Positions 55,346 through 63,252 of a stretch of DNA of 64,000 bases are shown here, piece by piece (position 1 is the stretch's first letter; each line of letters begins with the position of its first letter). The DNA lies in the NCBI GenBank assembly GCA_964503885.1, contig CAZDCD010000015.1:1-64000 (forward strand), read 5' to 3'. The notes under the pieces were generated by a model. The model was not told where the DNA came from. It saw nothing but the letters and a program-made list of their open reading frames with translations, and did no database searches. The stretch is from CAZDCD01 sp964503885 (GTDB taxonomy: Bacteria; Bacteroidota; Bacteroidia; Bacteroidales; UBA10428). Made by a program: the position numbers and the translations under genes.

Positions 55346-55816
55346 ATGAGGAAAACAAACCAGGAAATATCAGATAAATCAATTCTTGAAGATATATTAA
55401 AGCAATCCGGGATTTGCAGAATTGCCATGATTGATTCTGAATTGCCGTATATTCTGCCCTTTAATTATGGGTATGAGAACAATTACATATACATTCATTC
55501 CGCTCCGAAAGGGAAAAAAATTGACCTGTTGCGAAAAAATCCGAGAGTGTGCTTTGAAATAGAGCAGCATGTTGAAATAGTAATAAACGAAAAAGCATGC
55601 AAATGGGCGACGACGTACCGTTCAATTGTCGGATACGGAACAGTATCAATACTCACCGATTTTCTTCAAAAGCAGAAAGGACTTGAGATTATCATGCGCC
55701 ATAACGGAGCACCTGCATCAATAAGCTTTGATAAGAAACAGGTCGATTCGGTGGTGGTGCTGCAATTATCAATAGACAAATTAACCGGAAAACAATCGGG
55801 CAATTGGAACAGGTAA
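55346..55816 (+). CDS. Pyridoxamine-phosphate-oxidase-fold protein, NimA-like
   Basis: This 156-residue protein of the split-barrel flavin-binding fold has ICRIAMIDSELPYILPFNYGYENN and IYIHSAPKGKKIDLLRKNPRVCFE, typical of the 5-nitroimidazole-reductase-like (NimA) group. The catalytic or flavin-contacting residues cannot be settled. NimA proteins are found in anaerobes and can detoxify nitro compounds. Here resistance is not implied; many family members have unknown roles. Confidence 0.85.
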   Translation: MRKTNQEISDKSILEDILKQSGICRIAMIDSELPYILPFNYGYENNYIYIHSAPKGKKIDLLRKNPRVCFEIEQHVEIVINEKACKWATTYRSIVGYGTVSILTDFLQKQKGLEIIMRHNGAPASISFDKKQVDSVVVLQLSIDKLTGKQSGNWNR

Positions 55817-56018
55817 CAGAGAGAACATGAGTACCCGTGATGAAGTCGTGAAATGGATTCGATCTGATTTTTCCGCAACTGTAAAGGTTTATGAAATATG
55901 CACTCTCCTCTTTTATAAATGCTGTCTCCGGCAGCATGATCCGCAACGATCTTCCCTATCCTTCTTCATAAAAATCGATCCATTTCTCTTTTTTGCTTCA
56001 CAGATGCGGCTGTTTTCA

Positions 56019-56026
56019 TATATTTG
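56019..56026 (+). promoter_or_regulatory. TAnnTTTG promoter element of the GH94 gene
   Basis: TATATTTG matches the -7 consensus, 24 bases upstream of the start at 56051. TTG at 55993-55995 could be the -33 box, though the gap of 23 bases is slightly long. Confidence 0.5.
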
Positions 56027-56050
56027 CGTTTTTAACTCAAGTTACGCTTC

Positions 56051-58453
56051 ATGCGATACGGATATTTCGATGATACTGCAAAAGAATATGTTATAACCAG
56101 GCCGGATACGCCCAAATCATGGAGTAATTATCTGGGATCAACCGAATATGGTGCTATCATTACGAATAATGCCGGCGGATACAGTTTCATGAAATCCGGC
56201 GGAATGGGGAGGTTCATGCGCATCAGGTTTAATTCCATACCTATGGACCAACCCGGCCGATACCTTTATTTCCACGACCAGGAAACACACGATTACTGGT
56301 CGGCTTCCTGGCAGCCGGTAGGAAAACCATTTGATACATACAAATCAGTTTGCCGGCATGGTACGGCTTATACTGTTATTGCATCGGAATACAGAAAAAT
56401 CGTATCGGAAGTCACCTATTTTGTACCGTTAAACAAGCTGTTTGAGATCTGGAAAGTTACCATAACAAATAACGATAAAAAATTACGCAAGCTTTCATCA
56501 TTCACTTATACCGAATATGCCGGAACATGGAATGCCGTTGACGATCTGCTGAACATACAGTATGTGCAGTATATTGCTACCATGAGGTGCATTAACGGTA
56601 TCATTGATCACGGTACCAATGTGAACATTCCGCATATGCCTGATAATTTTAAGGAGAAAGACCAGGGAAGGCATACGTTTCAGGCACTGGCAGGGACCGA
56701 AGTATCTGGATTTGATACCGATCGTGACGCCTTTCTTGGACCATACCGTACCTATGCAAACCCGCTTACGGTCGAAAACGGCAAATGTTCGGGAACCGAG
56801 GGGTATGGCGACAATCCGTGCGGCTGCCTGCAGACCGATTTTGAACTGCAACCCGGGGAATCCAAAGGATTTCTGGTAATCATGGGTATAGGTAAAGCAG
56901 CAGAAGAAGGCAGGGCTGCAGCAGATGAGTTCTCAAACATCAAAAAAGCAGATCTGGAACTTGACAAACTCAAAGAATACTGGCATTCCCGGATGCAGGG
57001 ATTTCATGCCATTACCCCCGATCAGGAACTCAACAGCACGATAAATACATGGGGGATCTATAACAGTCTGATTACTTTTGCCTGGTCACGTGCTGCCAGT
57101 CTGATCTATTCGGGGATCGACCGCGACGGGCTTGGCTTCCGCGACACAGTCCAGGATTTTCTTGGCGTGCTTCATGCCATTCCCGGAGAAGCGGGACAGA
57201 GGCTTGAACTGATGATTACAGGCCAGGTTTCGACGGGAGGTGCCATGCCTGTTGTGCTGCCCTTCCATCATAATCCGGGACATGAACCGGCGCCGGCCGA
57301 AGATGACTACAGGTCCGACGACTCGTTGTGGCTGTTCAATGCAGTGCCCGCATATATAAAGGAAACCGGGGATATTGATTTTTACAGGAAAGTACTTCCG
57401 TTTTCCGACAAGGGAGAAGCCAAGGTGTTCGGCCATTTAAGGCGGGCCATTGAATTCAGCTTAGAACGGAGCGGCAAACATGGAATGCCCTTCGGACTTA
57501 GAGCCGACTGGAACGATTGCCTGAAATTCGGAAAGAACGGAGAATCGGTTTTTGTTGCACTGCAGCTGCGTTATGCTCTTAGTGAATATATTGAGATTGC
57601 GCAACTGCTAAAGGAAACAGAAGAAGTACAATGGGGCAAGCAAAATCTTGAAAATCTTGATAATAATTTGCAGAAATATGCATGGGACGGGGATTGGTTC
57701 ATGAGAGGATACAGGCAGGATGGAATGAAATTCGGTTCAAAAGAATGCAATGAAGGTAAGATCTACCTGAATCCACAGGCATGGGCCGTGATCAGCAAGG
57801 CTGCACAGAATGATCAGGCAAAAACTGCAATGGATAATGTATTTAAATACCTTTTTACCGGTTACGGCATAGCCCTGTGTGATCCCCCATACACCGACAC
57901 GGATTATACTATTGTAAGGGCACAACTTTTCAATCCCGGACTGAAAGAGAATGGAGGAATATTCATCCACACACAGGGATGGGCGGTAATCGCGGAAGCA
58001 ATGCTTGGCAGGGGAAACAGGGCCTATCAATACCTTCGTGCCTATCTTCCCGCGGCCTACAACTCAAAAGCGGAGATCAGGGAAATAGAACCTTATGTGG
58101 TTTGCCAGTCCACACACAGCAAATTCAGTCCGAAATACGGCACCTCACGGTTGCCCTGGCTGAGTGGTTCGGCAACGTGGACATTTTATGCCATCTCACA
58201 ATACATTCTGGGGATCCGGCCTGACTATGAAGGACTGCGGATTGACCCCTGCATACCGGCTGAATGGAAAGAACTGACTGTTGAAAGGACGTTCAGGAAC
58301 AAAAGATTCACGATTACCATTATTAACCGGAGCGGAGTAGAGAAAGGTGTGGCAAAAATTATATTGAATGGGAAATCCATTGATAATAACCTGATTTTCA
58401 TTGACCAGGCAAATGATACGAATCAGGTAGACGTAATAATGGGAACAAAATAA
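56051..58453 (+). CDS. GH94-type glycoside phosphorylase (chitobiose/cellobiose phosphorylase-like)
   Basis: This 800-residue protein without a signal peptide is cytoplasmic. The N-terminal beta-sandwich (GYFDDTAKEYVITRP; TYFVPLNKLFEIWKVTITN) and the (alpha/alpha)6 domain match family 94. The catalytic-acid block is RADWNDCLKFG, with Asp489; the phosphate-binding side reads RLPWLSGSATWTFYAISQYILG. The DWNDC form resembles N,N'-diacetylchitobiose phosphorylases more than the DWNDG form I associate with cellobiose phosphorylases, but the substrate needs testing. Phosphorolysis yields sugar 1-phosphate without ATP. The SIS isomerase and PfkB kinase genes follow. Confidence 0.88.
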   Translation: MRYGYFDDTAKEYVITRPDTPKSWSNYLGSTEYGAIITNNAGGYSFMKSGGMGRFMRIRFNSIPMDQPGRYLYFHDQETHDYWSASWQPVGKPFDTYKSVCRHGTAYTVIASEYRKIVSEVTYFVPLNKLFEIWKVTITNNDKKLRKLSSFTYTEYAGTWNAVDDLLNIQYVQYIATMRCINGIIDHGTNVNIPHMPDNFKEKDQGRHTFQALAGTEVSGFDTDRDAFLGPYRTYANPLTVENGKCSGTEGYGDNPCGCLQTDFELQPGESKGFLVIMGIGKAAEEGRAAADEFSNIKKADLELDKLKEYWHSRMQGFHAITPDQELNSTINTWGIYNSLITFAWSRAASLIYSGIDRDGLGFRDTVQDFLGVLHAIPGEAGQRLELMITGQVSTGGAMPVVLPFHHNPGHEPAPAEDDYRSDDSLWLFNAVPAYIKETGDIDFYRKVLPFSDKGEAKVFGHLRRAIEFSLERSGKHGMPFGLRADWNDCLKFGKNGESVFVALQLRYALSEYIEIAQLLKETEEVQWGKQNLENLDNNLQKYAWDGDWFMRGYRQDGMKFGSKECNEGKIYLNPQAWAVISKAAQNDQAKTAMDNVFKYLFTGYGIALCDPPYTDTDYTIVRAQLFNPGLKENGGIFIHTQGWAVIAEAMLGRGNRAYQYLRAYLPAAYNSKAEIREIEPYVVCQSTHSKFSPKYGTSRLPWLSGSATWTFYAISQYILGIRPDYEGLRIDPCIPAEWKELTVERTFRNKRFTITIINRSGVEKGVAKIILNGKSIDNNLIFIDQANDTNQVDVIMGTK

Positions 58454-58490
58454 CCGTTACTTATTGCTTTAAAGTAAACATTGTTTATTC

Positions 58491-59093
58491 ATGAATGAAG
58501 AAATACACCAACTGCTGAATGCTGAAGCCGAAGCCATAAAAAAGATTCCGGTAAACGATGCAATTGAAAAAACTATTGAGATCATCTACAAGGCAGTTCA
58601 CGGAAAGAATGGAAAACTTATTGCAAGCGGCATGGGAAAGGCGGGCCAGATAGCCAACAACATAGCCACTACGTTCAGTTCAACCGGAACGCCTGCAGTA
58701 TTTCTGCATCCGAGTGATGCCCAGCATGGCGACCTGGGGATCATACAGAAGAACGATGTGATGATGCTGATCTCAAATTCAGGTAAGACCCGGGAAATAA
58801 TCGAGTTGGTGAACCTTGCTCATCATATTGTGCCGGACATACCTTTTATACTGATTACAGGAAATCCCGACAGTGAACTGAGCCGCCTGGCCAGCACTGT
58901 GATTTTCACCGGAAATCCGGCTGAAGTGTGTCCGCTCGGTCTTACCCCAACGACATCAACCACAGCCATGACCGTAATCGGAGATGTACTGGTAGTACTT
59001 ATGATGAAAAAAATTGGATTTACAGCACAGGACTATGCCAAAAGGCATCACGGAGGCTACCTGGGCCATAAGTCGAGAAATTCGTTCATATAG
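58491..59093 (+). CDS. KpsF/GutQ-like SIS-domain sugar isomerase
   Basis: This 200-residue SIS-domain protein has ASGMGKAGQIANNIATTFSS, LHPSDAQHGDLGII, LISNSGKTREIIEL and LTPTTSTTAMTVIGD, all matching the arabinose-5-phosphate isomerase domain of KdsD/KpsF/GutQ. The C-terminal CBS pair found in KdsD is absent, as in some shorter homologs. It could supply arabinose 5-phosphate for KDO, consistent with the KdsC-like gene at 12.5 kb, or act on another sugar phosphate linked to its neighbours. It starts 37 bases after the GH94 gene. Confidence 0.85.
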   Translation: MNEEIHQLLNAEAEAIKKIPVNDAIEKTIEIIYKAVHGKNGKLIASGMGKAGQIANNIATTFSSTGTPAVFLHPSDAQHGDLGIIQKNDVMMLISNSGKTREIIELVNLAHHIVPDIPFILITGNPDSELSRLASTVIFTGNPAEVCPLGLTPTTSTTAMTVIGDVLVVLMMKKIGFTAQDYAKRHHGGYLGHKSRNSFI

Positions 59094-59111
59094 TGAATTA
59101 AATCAAGCACG

Positions 59112-60083
59112 ATGAGAAAAATTTATGCAATCGGGGAAACAGTATTGGATATTCTTTTTAAAAACCATATGCCCTTTACGGCAAAAGCAGGAGGAGCATG
59201 CCTGAACAGTGCAGTTACATTGGGAAGGCTGGGGCTGCCTGTTTATTTCATCGGTGAATACGGACTGGATGAGGTCGGGAATTTTATTGACCTTTTCCTG
59301 AAAGAAAACAGTGTGATTACTGATTACGTGTATAGGTACTATGATGGAAAATCTGCACTTGCCCTCGCTTTTCTAAACGAATACAGTGATGCCAGCTATG
59401 ATTTTTATAAGATCTATCCTCAGAAAAGACTGAACATCAATTTTCCCGAAATACAGGAAAATGATATCGTTCTTTTCGGTTCGATGTACGCCATCACCTA
59501 TGAAGTCAGGTACAAGCTCATGGAATTTATCAAACAAGCCAATAAAAGAAAAGCTATCGTAATTTATGATCCCAATTTCAGAAAAATCCAGCTTCATGAG
59601 CTGCAAAACCTGAAACCGCTGATCATTGACAACATCAAACATGCCGATATCTTACGCGGTTCGAACGAAGATTTTTCATTTATTTTCGGTGCAAACAATG
59701 CCGATGAAACCTACGAATCGGTAATTAAACTTGTACCCAATTTACTTTATACCGCAAGCAGAAAGGGTGTGTACCTCAAAACACCCCACTTTTCGGCTGA
59801 TTTTGATGTAAAACTGATTGAACCGAAGAGCACCATCGGTGCCGGAGACAGTTTCAATGCCGGTATTGTATATTCTCTTTATAAGCAAAAGATACAATAT
59901 AAAGATCTTGAGAACATCAACAAAGAATCATGGGAACAACTCGTGAATACAGCAGTGGAATTCGCCACACATGTTTGCCTGAACTATGATAACTATATTT
60001 CAAAAGAATTTGCCAAACACTACCTGCTGAATGATCAGCCAACACCTCCCCAAAAGCCGGGAAACGAAGTAACATCCGGATAA
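59112..60083 (+). CDS. PfkB-family carbohydrate kinase
   Basis: This 323-residue ribokinase-fold protein has the substrate-binding start TAKAGGACLNSAVTLGRLG and the PfkB signature TIGAGDSFNAGIVYSL near residue 240, with the catalytic Asp. Fructose, ribose and related sugars are typical substrates; this one is not identifiable. It lies 18 bases after the SIS gene, so the three genes probably form one operon for sugar-phosphate metabolism. Confidence 0.9.
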   Translation: MRKIYAIGETVLDILFKNHMPFTAKAGGACLNSAVTLGRLGLPVYFIGEYGLDEVGNFIDLFLKENSVITDYVYRYYDGKSALALAFLNEYSDASYDFYKIYPQKRLNINFPEIQENDIVLFGSMYAITYEVRYKLMEFIKQANKRKAIVIYDPNFRKIQLHELQNLKPLIIDNIKHADILRGSNEDFSFIFGANNADETYESVIKLVPNLLYTASRKGVYLKTPHFSADFDVKLIEPKSTIGAGDSFNAGIVYSLYKQKIQYKDLENINKESWEQLVNTAVEFATHVCLNYDNYISKEFAKHYLLNDQPTPPQKPGNEVTSG

Positions 60084-60703
60084 AAATACACCCCTTGCAG
60101 TCGCGATGTCTTTTTCCCTACTCCGGCATATAAAAGACAATAATAATGATGAATGAACTTATGTTGGTCATCGACCATAATCATTCCAGTGGCCTCCGGT
60201 AGCATCAATTTATTATACCTGTAGTTACACTGATCCGATATGGAACTGGTTGCATCTGGTTATCACTTGATCCACAAGTAACAGTACCTTAAAATTGAAT
60301 ATCGCATTCCTGGTCTTCACAGCTATTGCCTGTTTTTACACTTTCCGGCTTATCGCAATTTTGTCCATCTTCCCAGCATTCCTTTGTTTCTTATCAGCGA
60401 ATACTTTTGAATATCCGGATTTGTCTTACTGCAGATGCTGCAAATATATTATTGCATATCCGGCATGCAATTCCTTTGCTAAAATGAAGAACAGGGACGG
60501 CCGAAAAATTGCGGTAAACTTTCAAATTTTCAGTATTTAATCCAAAATTCTTTTAGTATTAATCAATATGTGATATGGGGTAAGTTTCACTATTTTTATT
60601 TTTTTTAATCATTAACCCCATTTTTAAATGGGTCTATGATCTTATTTTATATTTTAATTAAATTTATACATATATTATTATGGGGTATTAAAAATTTTAT
60701 TAT
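60084..60703. other. Intergenic gap, AT-rich at its 3' end
   Basis: About 620 bases. An 81-codon reading frame at 60295-60540 has low-complexity, Cys-rich composition and no RBS or promoter, and is not called. The stretch from 60541 to 60703 is very AT-rich with several TTATTA words and leads into the promoter of the ammonium module. Confidence 0.5.
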
Positions 60704-60711
60704 ATATTTGT
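60704..60711 (+). promoter_or_regulatory. TAnnTTTG promoter element of the ammonium module
   Basis: TATATTTG matches the -7 consensus exactly, 35 bases upstream of the start at 60747. Confidence 0.6.
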
Positions 60712-60746
60712 AGTGTCAATCAATTAATAATTTAAATTTTATTCGT

Positions 60747-61430
60747 ATGAAAATTTACAGTATCCTTTCAATGAGCATGGTTGCACTATTTCTGATTGCG
60801 GCAACCAGAGTAAAAGCACAGGAAGAAGAAACCGGTCCGAGTTTTAACACGGGCGCTGACGTTGTCAGCAATTACATCTGGCGTGGCACCAAGTTCGGAG
60901 TTGGTCCTGCCATTCAACCATCGGTGAGCTTTACAGCCGGTAATTTTGAAATCGGGGCATGGGGTTCTTACTGTTTCACGTCGTCTGAAGCAGCAGAAGC
61001 TGACCTTTATGCATCGTACTCATTTCCGTTCGGTCTAAGCCTGGGGGTCACCGATTACTACTATCCCGGTCTGATGTATTTCGACTATTCGGATACCACA
61101 GGAAGCCACGCGTTTGAAATAAACGCAGGTTTTGCAGTCGGGGGACTGAGCCTGAGCGCAAATTACATCCTGAACGAAGCAGGGGGAGCTGCTTCAGCGG
61201 GTGGTGATAAGTATTTTGAAGCCGGTTACGATTTCACATCGTTTAACATCTTTGTTGGTGCAGGTGATGGATGGCATACTTCAGACGGTGAGTTTAATGT
61301 CTGCAATATAGGCATTGGTACCAGCAAGGAGATTGCCATTAATGATAAATTTTCGATCCCGGTGAGCGGCTCGGTAATCCTGAATCCCGATAAGGAACAG
61401 CTCTATGTGGTCGTGGGCTTTTCATTCTAG
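60747..61430 (+). CDS. TorF/Gcw_chp-family outer-membrane protein
   Basis: This 227-residue protein has a signal peptide (residues 1-24, ending VKAQ). The mature start GPSFNTGADVVSNYIWRGTKFGVGPAIQPSV is the conserved opening of the Gcw_chp (TorF-like) family. Alternating strands follow, and the last strand LYVVVGFSF ends in Phe as in outer-membrane barrels. It lies upstream of the PII and Amt genes, an arrangement that suggests a diffusion channel for nitrogen sources. This role is inferred. Confidence 0.85.
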   Translation: MKIYSILSMSMVALFLIAATRVKAQEEETGPSFNTGADVVSNYIWRGTKFGVGPAIQPSVSFTAGNFEIGAWGSYCFTSSEAAEADLYASYSFPFGLSLGVTDYYYPGLMYFDYSDTTGSHAFEINAGFAVGGLSLSANYILNEAGGAASAGGDKYFEAGYDFTSFNIFVGAGDGWHTSDGEFNVCNIGIGTSKEIAINDKFSIPVSGSVILNPDKEQLYVVVGFSF

Positions 61431-61516
61431 AAATCAATTCTTGATGGCCGAGCGGTATTTATTCTGGTAAATACCGTCAGAAAAAATAGTGAATAACCTT
61501 CAAATCAATCACGAAT

Positions 61517-61870
61517 ATGAAAAAAATCGAAGCTATAATACGGAAAACCAGGTTCAACGAGGTAAAAGAAGCCTTGAATGAAGCCGGTATTGAATTCTTT
61601 TCCTTCTGGGAAGTCCGTGGAGTAGGTAAAGCACGTCAGGAACGTGTTTACCGCGGAGTTGTGTATGATACCAGTACGATTGAACGGATGCTGATATCGA
61701 TCTACTGTCGTGAAAAGTACGTAGATCCCGCTGTTAACGCCATTTTAAAGGCGGCAAAGACCGGAGCAATAGGTGACGGAAAGATATTTATTTCAGATAT
61801 CAATGATGCCTACCGCATCCGGACTGCAGAAAAAGGAGATAAATCTCTCTATATCGAAGGAGAGGAATAA
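61517..61870 (+). CDS. PII nitrogen regulatory protein
   Basis: This 117-residue PII protein has the C-terminal B-loop region GAIGDGKIFISDINDAYRIRT. The T-loop reads RGVGKARQERVYRGVVYD, one residue shorter than in E. coli GlnB, with Tyr50 at the position of the modified Tyr51. PII binds ATP, ADP and 2-oxoglutarate and blocks Amt when nitrogen is plentiful. The amt gene follows 33 bases downstream, the standard GlnK-Amt pairing. The shortened T-loop may alter contacts. Confidence 0.92.
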   Translation: MKKIEAIIRKTRFNEVKEALNEAGIEFFSFWEVRGVGKARQERVYRGVVYDTSTIERMLISIYCREKYVDPAVNAILKAAKTGAIGDGKIFISDINDAYRIRTAEKGDKSLYIEGEE

Positions 61871-61903
61871 TCTGGTATTAAGTAACATTTAAAATCTAAA
61901 AAA

Positions 61904-63175
61904 ATGGATGAAGCAATAACCAAAATAACTGAGATCTCCGGTTCACTGCAGGGAATCTCTGTATCAATTGATACCATATGGGTACTCATAACTGCCGCAC
62001 TTGTATTCTTTATGCAGGCAGGTTTCGCTATGGTGGAAGCGGGTTTTACCCGGTCGAAAAATACGGCCAATATCCTCATGAAGAACCTGATGGATTTTTC
62101 ATTCGGTTCAATCTTTTTCTGGGCTATAGGGTTCACATTAATGTTCGGCAGCGATATAGCCGGTATAATCGGTAAACCCAGCTTGTTTTTTACAAGTAAC
62201 GCCATTAATGGATTACCTGATTATGCAAGCCTGATCTTCCAGACGGTTTTTGCTGCAACAGCAGCAACAATTGTTTCCGGTGCAATGGCAGAACGAACCA
62301 AGTTTTCTGCTTATGTTATATATAGTATATTGATTTCACTGGTCATTTATCCGATATCCGGTCACTGGGTATGGGGCGGCGGGTGGTTATCGAGCCTTGG
62401 TTTTCATGATTTTGCCGGATCAACCGTTGTTCATTCGGTTGGTGGATGGATAGGCCTGGCAGGCGCAATTATGCTGGGGCCGCGCGTCGGAAAATACACC
62501 AAGGGAAAAGCCAATGCAATTCCCGGACATAACCTTACTTATGGAACTTTGGGTGTATTCATTCTCTGGTTCGGATGGTTCGGGTTCAACCCCGGATCAC
62601 AGCTGGCGGCATCAGGCAATGACAATGCTGTGGCCATCTCCAGAATATTCATTACAACTAACCTGGCTGCTGCAGCAGGGGCAGTATCGGCAATGTGCAT
62701 AGCATGGCTCAGGTTCAAAAGACCATCGTTAAGTTTATCTTTGAACGGCGCATTGGCCGGTCTGGTGGCAATAACTGCCCCCTGTGCGGTTGTAAGTCCC
62801 TCAGGGGCAGTTATTATCGGATTGCTTGCCGGTATTCTCCTTGTCTTCAGTGTTGAATTCATTGACCAGGTGCTTAAGATCGATGATCCTGTGGGTGCAG
62901 TATCTGTTCATGGGGTTAACGGTGCTTTCGGAACATTGGCTGTAGGCCTGTTTTCAACCAGTAAAGATGTAGGCCTTGGATTATTCTATGGCGGTGGTTT
63001 TAAACAGCTGGGCATCCAGGCAACAGGAGTGGTTACAATCGGATTGTGGGCATTCTGTATGGGAATGCTGTTATTCGGCATTATCAAGGCATTACACGGA
63101 CTCAGGGTTGAGAAGGTCATTGAAGAAGAAGGTCTTGATGTATACGAACACGGTGAAAATGCATACAATATATAA
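61904..63175 (+). CDS. amt: Ammonium transporter Amt
   Basis: This 423-residue transporter has eleven predicted helices. Family landmarks are MQAGFAMVEAGFTRSKNTANI, the first pore His in AGSTVVHSVGGWIGLAGA, and the second in VSVHGVNGAFGTLAVGLF, together with TYGTLGVFILWFGWFGFNPGS. An extended N-terminal segment of about 20 residues precedes helix 1. It imports ammonium and should be regulated by the adjacent PII protein. A strong terminator follows. Confidence 0.95.
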   Translation: MDEAITKITEISGSLQGISVSIDTIWVLITAALVFFMQAGFAMVEAGFTRSKNTANILMKNLMDFSFGSIFFWAIGFTLMFGSDIAGIIGKPSLFFTSNAINGLPDYASLIFQTVFAATAATIVSGAMAERTKFSAYVIYSILISLVIYPISGHWVWGGGWLSSLGFHDFAGSTVVHSVGGWIGLAGAIMLGPRVGKYTKGKANAIPGHNLTYGTLGVFILWFGWFGFNPGSQLAASGNDNAVAISRIFITTNLAAAAGAVSAMCIAWLRFKRPSLSLSLNGALAGLVAITAPCAVVSPSGAVIIGLLAGILLVFSVEFIDQVLKIDDPVGAVSVHGVNGAFGTLAVGLFSTSKDVGLGLFYGGGFKQLGIQATGVVTIGLWAFCMGMLLFGIIKALHGLRVEKVIEEEGLDVYEHGENAYNI

Positions 63176-63207
63176 TCCTGCTGTGTTTTTCCTCAATTTG
63201 TGCCAAC

Positions 63208-63239
63208 GAAAAAGTCCCGGGTTTCCGGGACTTTTTTTT
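63208..63239. terminator. Bidirectional rho-independent terminator
   Basis: AAAGTCCCGG and CCGGGACTTT form a 10-bp stem around GTTT, with a T-run on the plus strand and A-rich flank on the other. It separates the convergent amt and TrpB-like genes. Confidence 0.9.
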
Positions 63240-63252
63240 ATGTTTCAACCTG

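Noticed and set aside
60295..60540. 81-codon frame before the ammonium module
   Set aside because: Composition is unlike neighbouring genes and no initiation signal is seen; kept as non-coding.
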